This document shows, in pieces, positions 1 to 8,730 of a stretch of DNA of 64,000 bases. The translations under genes were made by a program, and so were the position numbers. The notes beneath the pieces are model-generated. The model was not told the DNA's origin. It saw only the letters and a list, made by a program, of their open reading frames with translations, and did not search any database. The stretch's first letter is position 1. The number at the start of each line of letters is the position of its first letter. Source of the stretch: Methylobacterium sp. Leaf125 (lineage in GTDB: Bacteria > Pseudomonadota > Alphaproteobacteria > Rhizobiales > Beijerinckiaceae); the NCBI RefSeq assembly GCF_001423085.1, contig NZ_LMNU01000004.1:39203-103202 (forward strand), given 5' to 3'.

Positions 1-414
1 CCGCGCCCTCGCTCTCCAAGATCAGCAACCCCCTCGACGGCATCGAGCAGTCGGTGCGCAACCAGGCGGCCGGCCAGGACCCGCAGGCGGCCAAGGACGC
101 GGCCCGGGGATCCGGCCCAGAAGGCCCAGGCCGAGACCCGCGCGGCCGACGCGCTGGCCAAGGCCCAGGGCATCCCGGTCGAGCAGGCCAAGGCGCAGAT
201 CCAGGACTACCGCAAGCAGTACGACGAGACCGTGGCCGCCGCGAAGGTGAAGGCCGAGGCCGCCGCCGTGGCCGCCAAGTCCGCCGCCACCCAGGGCGCC
301 TTCTACGGCGCGCTCGCCCTGATCCTGGGCGCGCTCGCCGGCTTCCTCGGCGGCCGCCTCGGCGCTCCCAAGCGCCTTACCCTCGCCGACGGCACCGACG
401 CCCGCCGCGTCTGA
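1..414 (+). CDS. C-terminal part of an Ala-rich membrane-anchored protein, cut by the window edge and frameshifted
   Basis: The beginning lies outside the window. Reading from base 3 gives a plausible helical, Ala/Gln-rich protein ending in DPQAAKDAAR. At bases 103-109 the coding sense moves to the frame beginning at base 1 and continues DPAQKAQAETRA up to the stop at 412-414. One G fewer in the GGGG run would restore a single frame. The last 60 residues hold one clear membrane segment (AFYGALALILGALAGFLGG, preceded by an Ala/Lys-rich helix) and a short polar tail. It resembles the C-terminal anchor of small Hyphomicrobiales membrane proteins often labelled PhnA-like, but I cannot name the family with confidence. 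The frameshift may be a sequencing error or a real lesion. Confidence 0.5.
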   Translation, partial: PRPRSPRSATPSTASSSRCATRRPARTRRRPRTRPGDPAQKAQAETRAADALAKAQGIPVEQAKAQIQDYRKQYDETVAAAKVKAEAAAVAAKSAATQGAFYGALALILGALAGFLGGRLGAPKRLTLADGTDARRV

Positions 415-575
415 AGCGAATGGGGCTGACCCTGGAGGTCGGCCCCGCACGCCTCCCATCGAGCGACCCCGTCAGGCTTGCACCGAGCCACGGAGCCTCC
501 GACCGCCGATGCGAACCGCCAGCGCCCTCGGGTCTGTGCGACAAGCAGGCCGAACGCCGACGCATCGTTGCTGAC

Positions 576-863
576 CTACAGGCCGCCGGCGCCGCCTGCG
601 CCGCCACCGGCACTGCCCGTGCCGTTCGCCCGCGAAGGCTGACCGGCGTTCCCGCCCGCGGCGGAGTTCGACGTGGTGGTATCGGCCCCGGTCGCGCCGC
701 GCGACAGGGTCCGCCCGCGACGGCCGCCCGTGGTATTCTGACTGCTGGACATCGCGATGCCGCGCTTCTTGTGCCGGGCCCGCGCGTCGGCGGTCGTGCT
801 CATCTGCACCAGCACGAGGGATGACAGGGCCAGGGCGCAGGTCGAGAGCGTGAGCGTTTTCAT
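576..863 (-). CDS. small exported Gly/Ser/Thr-rich protein, unknown function
   Basis: This is a 95-residue protein. The start at 863 is chosen because AGGAGTG stands just upstream and because the product then begins with a typical Sec signal peptide: MKTLTLS, a hydrophobic core LALSSLVLVQM, and a likely cleavage after TTADA. The mature part is basic at first (RARHKKRG), then Ser/Thr-rich, and ends in a low-complexity GGGAGGAGG tail. No catalytic motif is visible. Such small secreted proteins are common and poorly characterised in Methylobacterium. It is transcribed divergently from ada. A possible EcfG-type stress promoter lies upstream (889-913). Function unknown. Confidence 0.6.
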   Translation of the reverse strand: MKTLTLSTCALALSSLVLVQMSTTADARARHKKRGIAMSSSQNTTGGRRGRTLSRGATGADTTTSNSAAGGNAGQPSRANGTGSAGGGAGGAGGL

Positions 864-888
864 GGTCACTCCTGTTGCTGACTGCGAT

Positions 889-913
889 AACTCAGGATCA
901 CCGTCCGGTTTCC
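889..913 (-). promoter_or_regulatory. possible EcfG-type (general stress response) promoter
   Basis: On the minus strand GGAAA is followed after 16 bases by AGTT. The alphaproteobacterial EcfG consensus is GGAAC-N16/17-CGTT, so each box has one mismatch. The spacing is right and the predicted start would fall about 20 bases before the start codon of the small exported protein at 863. Weak evidence. Confidence 0.25.
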
Positions 914-1044
914 CTGCGGGCGCGTCGCGGCCTGGATTGGACAGCAAGGATCGGGATGCGGCAGCGGTCATTTCAATCCAGGACAGGCCGAGGCGCGGCC
1001 GTGACAGGCGGCGACCGGCCCTGGACGACGGAGGACGTTTCCCC

Positions 1045-2136
1045 ATGCAGAGCGCAGACCCCCAACGGGTCAGGGACGACTCGATCACCCTCGACGAGGA
1101 GGCGCAGCGCTGGGCCGCGGTGACCGCCCGGGACGCTCGGGCCGACGGCGCCTTCGTCTACGCCGTTCGCACCACCGGGGTGTATTGCCGCCCCAGTTGT
1201 CCCTCCCGGGCGGCCAACCCGAAGAACGTCAGCTTCCACGCCACCTGCGATGCGGCCGAGGCTGCAGGCTTCCGCCCGTGCCGGCGCTGTCGGCCGAACG
1301 ACGTGGCCGCGGCCGAACGGCACGCCGCGGTGATCGTCCGGGCGTGCCGCCGCATCGACGCGGCCGAGACCATGCCGACCCTCGAGGACCTCGCGGCGAC
1401 CGCGGGCATGAGCACCTTCCACTTCCACCGCGTCTTCCGGCGGATCACCGGCATCACACCGAAGGCCTACGCGGCAGCCAAGCTGGCGGAGCGAATCGCG
1501 CAGCGCCTGCCCCAGGCCGGGACGGTGACCGAAGCGGCCTTCGCAGCCGGCTTCAACGCCTCGAGCCGCTTCTATGCGCAGGGGCCGGCTCGGCTCGGGA
1601 TGAGCCCATCGGCCTATCGCGCCGGCGGCACCGGTACGGCGATCCGCTTCGCGGTGGCCGCGTCCTCCCTCGGCGCGCTGCTCGTCGCGGCGACCGCCCG
1701 GGGCCTCTGCGCCATCCTCCTGGGCGACGATCCCGACGCCCTGGTCCGCGATCTCCAGGACCGCTTCCCCAGGGCCGACTTGGCGCCCGGCGACCCCGCC
1801 TTCGACGCGTGGGTGGCGGCGGTCGTCGGCTTCATCGAGACGCCGGGCCGCGGGCTCGACTTGCCGCTCGACATCGGCGGCACCGTCTTCCAACAGCGGG
1901 TCTGGGCCGCCCTGCGTGCCGTCCCCATCGGCACCACGACGACCTATGGCGCGATCGCCCGGGCCATCGGCGCCCCGACGTCCATGCGGGCCGTGGCCCA
2001 GGCCTGCGGCGCCAACCGGCTGGCGGTCGCCATCCCGTGCCACCGGGTGGTCCGCTCGGACGGGTCGCTTTCCGGCTACCGATGGGGCGTCGAGCGCAAA
2101 CGCCTGCTGCTCGACCGCGAGGCCGACGCGCGATGA
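1045..2136 (+). CDS. ada: bifunctional Ada: methylphosphotriester-sensing AraC-type activator and O6-methylguanine-DNA methyltransferase
   Basis: This 363-residue protein has the full fused Ada layout. The N-terminal zinc domain carries four cysteines (Cys48, Cys52, Cys79, Cys82, in CRPSC and CRRC), of which the first is the expected methyl acceptor. An AraC-type double helix-turn-helix follows (about residues 105-190, with MSTFHFHRVFRRITGITPK). The C-terminal methyltransferase domain has the active-site motif PCHRV with Cys332. Ada repairs alkylated DNA by irreversible self-methylation and, once methylated at the N-terminal Cys, activates alkylation-response genes. The ATG at 1045 is preceded by GGAGGA. 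All key residues are present, so it should be active. It appears to be a single-gene unit here, with no alkB or alkA beside it. Confidence 0.95.
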   Translation: MQSADPQRVRDDSITLDEEAQRWAAVTARDARADGAFVYAVRTTGVYCRPSCPSRAANPKNVSFHATCDAAEAAGFRPCRRCRPNDVAAAERHAAVIVRACRRIDAAETMPTLEDLAATAGMSTFHFHRVFRRITGITPKAYAAAKLAERIAQRLPQAGTVTEAAFAAGFNASSRFYAQGPARLGMSPSAYRAGGTGTAIRFAVAASSLGALLVAATARGLCAILLGDDPDALVRDLQDRFPRADLAPGDPAFDAWVAAVVGFIETPGRGLDLPLDIGGTVFQQRVWAALRAVPIGTTTTYGAIARAIGAPTSMRAVAQACGANRLAVAIPCHRVVRSDGSLSGYRWGVERKRLLLDREADAR

Positions 2137-2352
2137 GGGCCGCGCAGCGCCCCCGACCGTCCGACGTGGTATGCGCGCCACAGGTCACGACCACAGGATG
2201 TCCGACCCGTCGCGTACCCCGGTGTCACAGGGTACACGTCGTGCCGGTACGTTCGGGCACACGACACGCCTGATGGGGCGTGCCGGTTCGCATCCGTCCG
2301 GACCGGCCCCCATGCGGCGTGATCCGCCTCCACTCCCGTGGTCGAAACCGGC

Positions 2353-4707
2353 ATGGCCGCTGCTCCCCGCTCTCGCCGTTCCCAGGCCGTCGCGTCCCGA
2401 AGTGCGGGCTCTCGGACCGGAGCCGTTCGGTTCGCCTGCTTCGTCGTCCTCCTCGCCGCGACCGACGCGCGACCCGAGGATGCGGCGGGGATCGTCCTGG
2501 AGGAACTCTCGGTCTCGGCCGAGGGCCGCCCGGCACCGGCCGCGGTGCCCTTCGGCGTCTCGGCACCTCCCGGTTCGAGCCCGAGCCTGATCGAACAACC
2601 CCTGGGCGCCACCGCGGCGCGCGTCGGACGCACCGACACGATCGAGAACCGGCCAGCCACCAGCATCGGATCGGTGCTGCTGGACAGTCCCGGCGTCACC
2701 GTGCGCCAGGGCAATGGCGGGCGCGACGTGGTGATCTCCATCCGGGGCAACAATGCCCGCTCCACCGGCGTCATCCGAAACATGGTCGTGCTGGAGGACG
2801 GCTTCCTCCTGACCCAGCCGGACGGCGCCTCGCGCTTCGACCTCGTCGATCCCCGCGCCTACAGCCGCATCGACGTGTTCCGTGGCCCGCAATCGGCGCT
2901 GTTCGGCAACTACGCCACCGGCGGCGCACTCGCGTTCCGCACCCGGTCGGGCCGCGAGATCGGCGGCTTCGAGATCGGCACCGATGCGGGCAGCTTCGGC
3001 TACCTCAGCAATTCTTTCACGGTCGGCGGCGTCAGCGGCCCCGTCGCGATCAGCCTGTTCGCCAGCGACGTCCGCGCCGGCGGCTACCAGGATCACAGCG
3101 CCTACGACACGCAGACGATCAACCTACTGGCGAGCTACACCCCAACACCGGACAACCGCTTCACCCTGAAGCTGATCAACAACCAGCTGCAGGCGGACCT
3201 GCCGGCGCGCGCCTCCCTCGAGCAGTACCGGATCAACCCCGATCAGCGCGGCTGTGCCCGGGCGGCGACGGCCGCGCCCGGCTGCACCCTGACCACCCTG
3301 TTCGCCAACGGCGCGTTCGGCCGGACGGTGGGCGTCACCGCGGCCGAGGGCGGGTTCGGACGCGACGACCGGCGCACCGTCGTGGCCCTGCGCTGGGAGC
3401 ACGACCTCGACGCGCAGACGACCTGGCGCACTCAGCTCGGCTTCGACGAGCGCAACTTCGACCAGCCGTTCTACACCTCCGCGTTCCGCGGCAGCTACCC
3501 GTCCCTGACCTTCCTCACCGACCTCACCCGGCGCTACGACCTGATGGGCCTGCCGGCCGTGGGCTACGTGGCCTTCACCTCCGAGATCCTCGACAACCAC
3601 GTGACGACGTTCAACCGGGCGCCGGGGGCGGGGCGACCGGCCCTGGGCGCCCTGATCGGAGATCTGCGCGGCGACCAGACAAATCTCGGCGGGCGCGCCC
3701 GCACGGAGGTGGCACTCTCCGAGCACTGGACCGGGCTCCTCGGGATCAGCGCGACGAACACGAGCATCACCGGCCGCAACATCGCCTACGGCTATTCCGA
3801 TGCCGGACGGACCGTCTCGGTGGTCGATGCCGCGCGCAGCTTCCTCAACGTGGCGCCGGAACTCGCGCTGGTCTATCGGCCCCAGGACGCCTGGAGCTTC
3901 CGGGGCCGCGTCGCCACCGGCTACGCCACGCCGACGGGCAGCAACCTGTTCGTCACCAGCGCGGGATTACCGGGCAACAACACGCAGCTCCAGGCGCAGG
4001 AAAACCTCGGTTTCGACCTCGGCGTCGACTGGACGCCGGTGGAATCCCTGCGGATCAGCCTGACGGGCTTCTACGAGTTCTTCCGCAACGAACTCCTGTC
4101 GCAATCACCGGGCGGGGGCCGCCTGAGCTACTTCGTCAATGCCCCGGCCTCGGAGCACCGCGGCGTCGAACTCGGCGGCGAATGGGCCTTCGCGCCGGGC
4201 TGGCGCGGAACGCTGGCCTACAGCTTCGACGACCAGATCTACACCCGGTTCACCGAGCAGCTGAGTGCCGGGGCCTTCAGCGCGCGCTTCGACCGGGCGG
4301 GCCAGTCCATTCCCGGCGTCCCCGCGCATCAACTGCTGGCGCGGGTCGGCTACGACCAGGTCGGCGGCCCCCTCAACGGGCTCGGCGCCTTCCTGGAGAC
4401 CGTGGTCCAGGACGGCGTCCTCATCGACAACGGCAACCGCCTGCGGATACCCGGCTACGCCGTCCTCAACGCGAATATCCACTACGCCACCGAACTGTCC
4501 ACCGGCTACGCCAAGCGCCTCAGCCTGTACCTGGAGGTCCGCAATCTGCTGGATACCACCTACATCGCCTCGGCCCTGAACCTGACGAGCACCCTCAGCC
4601 GGACCACCGGCCTGGAGAACGGGGCCGCCACCCTGGCGGGGACGGCCGGATCGATCCTTGCGGGAGCGCCACGCAACGTCGTCGGAGGGCTCAAGCTCTC
4701 GTTTTAA
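2353..4707 (+). CDS. TonB-dependent outer-membrane receptor
   Basis: This 784-residue protein (an in-frame GTG at 2338 would add five residues) begins with a basic stretch and a hydrophobic core VRFACFVVLLAATDA, consistent with export. The plug domain lies at about residues 85-200, with the usual SIGSVLLDSPGVTVRQ and DVFRGPQSALFGNYATGGAL patterns. The rest is a beta-barrel with repeated aromatic strands and a C-terminal Phe (GLKLSF), the signal for outer-membrane assembly. Proteins of this type import siderophore-iron, cobalamin, metals or other ligands, using energy from TonB-ExbB-ExbD. The layout resembles FecA-type ferric siderophore receptors, but the ligand cannot be read from sequence. 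No adjacent anti-sigma/sigma pair or siderophore ABC transporter is present. No clear ribosome binding site was seen for either start. Confidence 0.88.
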   Translation: MAAAPRSRRSQAVASRSAGSRTGAVRFACFVVLLAATDARPEDAAGIVLEELSVSAEGRPAPAAVPFGVSAPPGSSPSLIEQPLGATAARVGRTDTIENRPATSIGSVLLDSPGVTVRQGNGGRDVVISIRGNNARSTGVIRNMVVLEDGFLLTQPDGASRFDLVDPRAYSRIDVFRGPQSALFGNYATGGALAFRTRSGREIGGFEIGTDAGSFGYLSNSFTVGGVSGPVAISLFASDVRAGGYQDHSAYDTQTINLLASYTPTPDNRFTLKLINNQLQADLPARASLEQYRINPDQRGCARAATAAPGCTLTTLFANGAFGRTVGVTAAEGGFGRDDRRTVVALRWEHDLDAQTTWRTQLGFDERNFDQPFYTSAFRGSYPSLTFLTDLTRRYDLMGLPAVGYVAFTSEILDNHVTTFNRAPGAGRPALGALIGDLRGDQTNLGGRARTEVALSEHWTGLLGISATNTSITGRNIAYGYSDAGRTVSVVDAARSFLNVAPELALVYRPQDAWSFRGRVATGYATPTGSNLFVTSAGLPGNNTQLQAQENLGFDLGVDWTPVESLRISLTGFYEFFRNELLSQSPGGGRLSYFVNAPASEHRGVELGGEWAFAPGWRGTLAYSFDDQIYTRFTEQLSAGAFSARFDRAGQSIPGVPAHQLLARVGYDQVGGPLNGLGAFLETVVQDGVLIDNGNRLRIPGYAVLNANIHYATELSTGYAKRLSLYLEVRNLLDTTYIASALNLTSTLSRTTGLENGAATLAGTAGSILAGAPRNVVGGLKLSF

Positions 4708-5026
4708 CGATCGGCGCTCTGGTGGGCTGCGGGTCCGGAAGGCATTCCCGACGCATTGCCCACAAATTAGGCACGCAGCGTAGACCGTTCGAACGGCGTC
4801 AAGATTTCCGCATGTCTTCGAGGCAGCGATTGGCCGTGTGCGCGGCTGCCGGGACAGCATCGACGCTTTCCGCGCCAGTGCGGCCCACCACCCGGATCAT
4901 GGGCGCTCAGAACTGATCGGGGCGCGGGTTTGTTCCGGGCGCCCGACAGCAGCGCAGCGGTTTGGCCGATGGATTGCATTCACGGTCTCGTCATACCGTC
5001 TGCAGCCCAGGGAAACCCGTCCGCGC
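4708..5026. other. intergenic region between the receptor and the peptide-type ABC operon
   Basis: These 319 bases contain no convincing gene. They hold a perfect 12-base palindrome CCGTTCGAACGG (4785-4796) and a strong sigma-54 type promoter (4962-4978, listed separately). A second GG-N10-GC pattern at 4741-4754 has poor flanking bases. The region looks regulatory. Confidence 0.6.
4962..4978 (+). promoter_or_regulatory. sigma-54 (RpoN) promoter for the peptide-type ABC operon
   Basis: TTGGCCGATGGATTGCA has the invariant GG (4964-4965) and GC (4976-4977) exactly ten bases apart, and matches TGGC-N7-TTGCA. Transcription would begin near 4989, about 38 bases before the ATG at 5027. RpoN promoters need an enhancer-binding activator such as NtrC, so this points to nitrogen or related control of the transporter. 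Confidence 0.7.
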
Positions 5027-6643
5027 ATGTTTGCTTCCGTCTCCCGTTGGTCGAAGTCCCGTCTTCTGGCCGCCACCCTGCTGTCCGGGGCCCTGATGCC
5101 CACCGCCTTCGCGCAGGGCGTCCTCAAGATCGGCATGACGGCCTCCGACATCCCGCTCACCACGGGCCAGGCCGACAATGGCGGCGAGGGCATGCGGTTC
5201 ACGGGCTACACGGTCTATGACGGGCTCATCAATTGGGACCTCTCCTCCGCCACCAAGCCCTCCGTGCTGGTGCCGGGCCTCGCCACGAGCTGGGCCGTCG
5301 ATCCGGCCGACAACACCAAGTGGACCTTCAAGCTGCGCGAGGGCGTGACCTTCCATGACGGCTCGCCCTTCACCGCCGAGTCGGTGGTGTGGAACCTCGA
5401 CAAGCTCCTGAAGACCGACGCGCCGCAATTCGACCCGCGGCAGTCGGCCCAGGGACGCTCGCGCATCCCGGCGGTGGCCAGCTACCGTGCCATCGACCCG
5501 ACCACCCTCGAGGTCGTTACCAAGAACCCCGACGCGACGCTGCCCTACCAGATCGCCTGGATCATGATCTCGTCGCCGGCCCAGTGGGAGAAGGTCGGCA
5601 AGAGCTGGGACGCCTTCGCCAAGAATCCGGCCGGCACCGGCCCGTGGAAGCTCACCCTGTTCGCCCCGCGCGAGCGCGCCGAGATGGTTCCGAACAAGGA
5701 GTACTGGGACAAGGCCCGGGTGCCGAAGCTCGACAAGCTCGTGCTCGTGCCGCTGCCCGAGGCCAATGCCCGCGTGGCCGCTCTGCGCTCGGGCCAGGTC
5801 GACTGGATCGAGGCGCCCCCGCCGGATGCCGTCGCGTCCCTGAAGGCCGCCGGTTTCGGCATCGTCACCAACGCCTACCCGCACAACTGGACCTGGCACC
5901 TGTCCCGCGTCGAGGGCTCGCCCTGGAACGACATCCGCGTGCGCAAGGCGGCCAATCTCGCGGTGGACCGCGAGGGCATGAAGGAGTTGCTCAACGGTCT
6001 GATGATTCCGGCCCAGGGCTTCATGCCGCCGGGCTCGGCCTGGTTCGGCCATCCCACCTTCAAGCCGACCTACGATCCGGAGGCCGCCAAGAAGCTCCTG
6101 GCCGAGGCCGGCTACGGCCCGAACAAGCCCATCGTCACCAAGATCCTGATCGCGCCGTCGGGCTCGGGCCAGATGCAGCCCCTGCCGATGAACGAATTCA
6201 TCCAGCAGAACCTCGCGGATGTCGGCATCAAGGTCGAGTTCGAGGTGGTCGAGTGGAACACGCTCATCAACCTGTGGCGCGCGGGCGCCAAGTCCGACAT
6301 GTCGCGCAAGGCGACGGGGATGAACTTCTCCTACTTCATCCAGGACCCCTTCACGGGCTTCATCCGCCACCTCCAGTGCAACCTCGCGGCACCCAACGGC
6401 ACCAACTGGGGCCATTACTGCGACCCCGAGATGGACAAGCTCTTCGATCAGGTCCGCACCACCTTCGACCCGGCCGAGCAGACCAAGGTCCTGGAGAAGG
6501 TGCACGAGAAGTACGTCAACGACGCCCTGTTCCTGATGGTGGCCCACGACACCAACCCGCGCGCCCTGAGCCCCAAGGTGAAGGGCTTCGTGCAGGCGCA
6601 GAACTGGTTCCAGGACTTCTCGCCGATCTCGATGGGCAAGTGA
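5027..6643 (+). CDS. ABC transporter periplasmic substrate-binding protein, peptide/nickel/opine type (family 5)
   Basis: This 538-residue protein has a signal peptide (MFASVSRWSKSRLLAATLLSGALMPTAFA, cut before QGVLKIG). The mature part is a full-length family 5 binding protein: TFKLREGVTFHDGSPFTAESVVWNLDKL near residues 105-130 is the classic DppA/OppA signature, and LAVDREGMKELL follows around residue 315. It would capture its ligand in the periplasm and pass it to the two permeases encoded just downstream. Family members bind dipeptides, oligopeptides, nickel, glutathione, opines or other cationic ligands, so the substrate is open. The start at 5027 puts the signal peptide at the N-terminus. 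It is the first gene of a five-gene operon behind a sigma-54 promoter. Confidence 0.9.
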   Translation: MFASVSRWSKSRLLAATLLSGALMPTAFAQGVLKIGMTASDIPLTTGQADNGGEGMRFTGYTVYDGLINWDLSSATKPSVLVPGLATSWAVDPADNTKWTFKLREGVTFHDGSPFTAESVVWNLDKLLKTDAPQFDPRQSAQGRSRIPAVASYRAIDPTTLEVVTKNPDATLPYQIAWIMISSPAQWEKVGKSWDAFAKNPAGTGPWKLTLFAPRERAEMVPNKEYWDKARVPKLDKLVLVPLPEANARVAALRSGQVDWIEAPPPDAVASLKAAGFGIVTNAYPHNWTWHLSRVEGSPWNDIRVRKAANLAVDREGMKELLNGLMIPAQGFMPPGSAWFGHPTFKPTYDPEAAKKLLAEAGYGPNKPIVTKILIAPSGSGQMQPLPMNEFIQQNLADVGIKVEFEVVEWNTLINLWRAGAKSDMSRKATGMNFSYFIQDPFTGFIRHLQCNLAAPNGTNWGHYCDPEMDKLFDQVRTTFDPAEQTKVLEKVHEKYVNDALFLMVAHDTNPRALSPKVKGFVQAQNWFQDFSPISMGK

Positions 6644-6688
6644 TCGGATGACCAGGAGAGTCACGCGGCAGACCCCGCCCAATGCTGC

Positions 6689-6721
6689 GGGGGAGGGTGC
6701 CTGCGGAGCCGGCGGGAGAGG
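6689..6721. repeat. GC-rich interspersed element between binding-protein and permease genes
   Basis: The stretch GGGGAGGGTGC, TGCGGAGC, GGCGGGAGAGG closely matches one at 10839-10871 (GGGGAGGGAGC, TGCGGAGC, GGCGGGAGGGG). It sits in the 204-base gap between the binding protein and its permease, where a hairpin could end part of the transcripts and keep the binding protein in excess. No gene is seen in this gap. Confidence 0.45.
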
Positions 6722-6847
6722 CGATCGCGACCGGCCCCGGTTCGGTGGTGCTCCCCTCTCGCGGGACGTCGTCCGGGCACGACCCGCGCTCCTGCGAGGC
6801 CGATCCTTCGCCGTAGGGCGGGAAGGGACGATCCGAAAGTCGGTGCC

Positions 6848-7801
6848 ATGCTGAAGTTCATCCTCCAGCGCCTGCTGACCGTGACCCCAGTGGCGCTCGG
6901 CGTGAGCATCGTCTGCTTCATGCTGGTCCACCTTGCCCCCGGCGACCCCTTGAGCGCCGTACTCCCGGTGGACGCGACGCAAGAGACCATCGACGCCATG
7001 CGGGCGGCCTATGGCTACGACAAGCCGCTGCCCGTCCAATACGTGATCTGGCTCTGGCACGTGATCCAGGGCGATCTCGGGACCTCCATCGCCACCGGCC
7101 GCCCCGTGGTGCAGGAGGTCGGTCGGGCGGTGGTGAACAGCCTGATCCTCGCCTTCGTCGCGACGCTGATCGGCTTCACGTTCGGCTGCCTGTTCGGCTT
7201 CGTGGCCGGCTACTTCCGCAACTCGATCCTGGATCGGCTCGCCTCGGCGGTCTCGGTCTTCGGGGTGAGCGTGCCACATTACTGGCTCGGCATGGTGCTG
7301 GTCATCGTGTTCTCGGCCCAGCTCGGCTGGCTGCCGCCCACCGGGGCGGGGCCCGACGGCTCGGGCAATTGGCGGCCCGACTTCGACCACCTGCGCTACA
7401 TCATCCTGCCGGCGCTCACGATGTCGGTGATCCCCATGGGCGTCATCGCCCGCACCATCCGGGCGCTGGTGGGCGACATCCTCGCGCAGGACTTCGTCGG
7501 GGCGCTGCGGGCCAAGGGCATGAGCGAATTCGGCGTGTTCAAGCACGTCGTCAAGAACGCAGCCCCGACGGCACTGGCCATCATGGGCCTGCAGCTCGGC
7601 TACCTGCTCGGCGGCTCGATCCTGATCGAGACGGTGTTCGCCTGGCCCGGCACCGGCTTCCTCCTCAACGCCGCGATCTTCCAGCGCGACCTGCCCCTGC
7701 TGCAGGGCTCGATCCTCGTCCTGGCGATGTTCTTCGTCGCCCTCAACCTCATCGTCGACGTCGTGCAGACGGCGCTCGACCCGCGCATCGAGAGGGGCTG
7801 A
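6848..7801 (+). CDS. ABC transporter permease, DppB type
   Basis: This 317-residue integral membrane protein has six predicted membrane helices and the DppB/OppB N-terminus (LQRLLTVTPVALGVSIVCFMLVHLAPGDP). The permease loop that couples to the ATPase is visible as RAKGMSEFGVFKHVVKNAAPTA, near residues 220-240. It would form the translocation pore with the next gene product. It follows the binding-protein gene and shares one base with the next gene (TGATG), so the two permeases are translationally coupled. Confidence 0.92.
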   Translation: MLKFILQRLLTVTPVALGVSIVCFMLVHLAPGDPLSAVLPVDATQETIDAMRAAYGYDKPLPVQYVIWLWHVIQGDLGTSIATGRPVVQEVGRAVVNSLILAFVATLIGFTFGCLFGFVAGYFRNSILDRLASAVSVFGVSVPHYWLGMVLVIVFSAQLGWLPPTGAGPDGSGNWRPDFDHLRYIILPALTMSVIPMGVIARTIRALVGDILAQDFVGALRAKGMSEFGVFKHVVKNAAPTALAIMGLQLGYLLGGSILIETVFAWPGTGFLLNAAIFQRDLPLLQGSILVLAMFFVALNLIVDVVQTALDPRIERG

Positions 7802-8730
7802 TGGCACTCGCGACCCAGTCCGCCGCGCCGATCCTCGACATTGCCGGGGGCGCTGCCCCCGCGCCGGCGGCGCCCGACGCCTTCGTGCCCTCGCGGGGGT
7901 TCTGGGGTCAGGTCGGCCACAAGCTCCTGCGCGATCCGGTGGCGATGGCCGCCGCCTGCATCATCCTCGCCATCGTGGCGGTGGCGCTGCTCTCGCCCTG
8001 GATCACCCCGATGGACCCCTATCGCGGCTCGATGCTGCGACGCCTGAAGCCCATCGGCGATGCGACCTACATCCTGGGCTCGGACGAGCTCGGCCGCGAT
8101 ATGCTGAGCCGCCTGATGCTGGGCGGACGCCTGTCCCTCTTCATCGGCGTCACCCCCGTCATCCTCGCCTTCGTGATCGGGTCCGGCATCGGCATCCTGG
8201 CCGGCTATGTCGGGGGCTGGGTCAACACCGTGCTGATGCGCACGGTGGACGTCTTCTTCGCATTCCCCTCGGTGCTGCTCGCCATCGCGCTCTCGGGCGC
8301 CCTCGGCGCGGGCATCTTCAACTCCATCGTCTCCCTCACCTGCGTGTTCGTGCCCCAGATCGCCCGCGTGGCCGAGAGCGTGACCACCCAGATCCGCGCC
8401 CGTGACTACGTCGACGCCGCGCGCCTCTCGGGTGCCTCGACCCTGACGATCCTGCGGGTGCAGGTGCTCGGCAACGTGCTCGGGCCGATCTTCGTCTACG
8501 CCACCAGCCTCATCAGCGTGTCGATGATCCTGGCCTCGGGCCTGTCCTTCCTCGGCCTCGGCGTGAAGCCGCCGGAGCCCGAATGGGGCCTGATGCTGAA
8601 CACCCTGCGCACGGCGATCTACGTGAACCCGATGGTCGCAGCCCTGCCGGGGCTCGCCATCTTCATCGTCTCGATCTCGTTCAACCTGTTCTCCGACGGC
8701 CTGCGGTCCGCCATGGAGGTGAAGGCATGA
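7801..8730 (+). CDS. ABC transporter permease, DppC type
   Basis: This 309-residue partner permease starts at the ATG overlapping the previous stop. Residues 1-45 are a cytoplasmic, Pro/Ala-rich lead. Then come six membrane helices and the DppC landmarks [22 protein letters not shown] (about 95-120) and the ATPase-contact loop [15 protein letters not shown] (about 200-215). The C-terminus [16 protein letters not shown] matches the family end. It pairs with the DppB-type permease in one uptake complex. Its last codons overlap the ATPase start (ATGA). Confidence 0.92.
   Translation: MALATQSAAPILDIAGGAAPAPAAPDAFVPSRGFWGQVGHKLLRDPVAMAAACIILAIVAVALLSPWITPMDPYRGSMLRRLKPIGDATYILGSDELGRDMLSRLMLGGRLSLFIGVTPVILAFVIGSGIGILAGYVGGWVNTVLMRTVDVFFAFPSVLLAIALSGALGAGIFNSIVSLTCVFVPQIARVAESVTTQIRARDYVDAARLSGASTLTILRVQVLGNVLGPIFVYATSLISVSMILASGLSFLGLGVKPPEPEWGLMLNTLRTAIYVNPMVAALPGLAIFIVSISFNLFSDGLRSAMEVKA

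Noticed and set aside
4741-4754. Second GG-N10-GC pattern upstream of the peptide-type operon
   Set aside because: Flanking bases are poor and the site at 4962 is closer and far better.
4991-7807. Very long open frame antisense to the peptide-type binding protein and permease
   Set aside because: His/Glu/Arg-rich translation with no family signal; it is a mirror of GC-biased third codon positions in the real genes.
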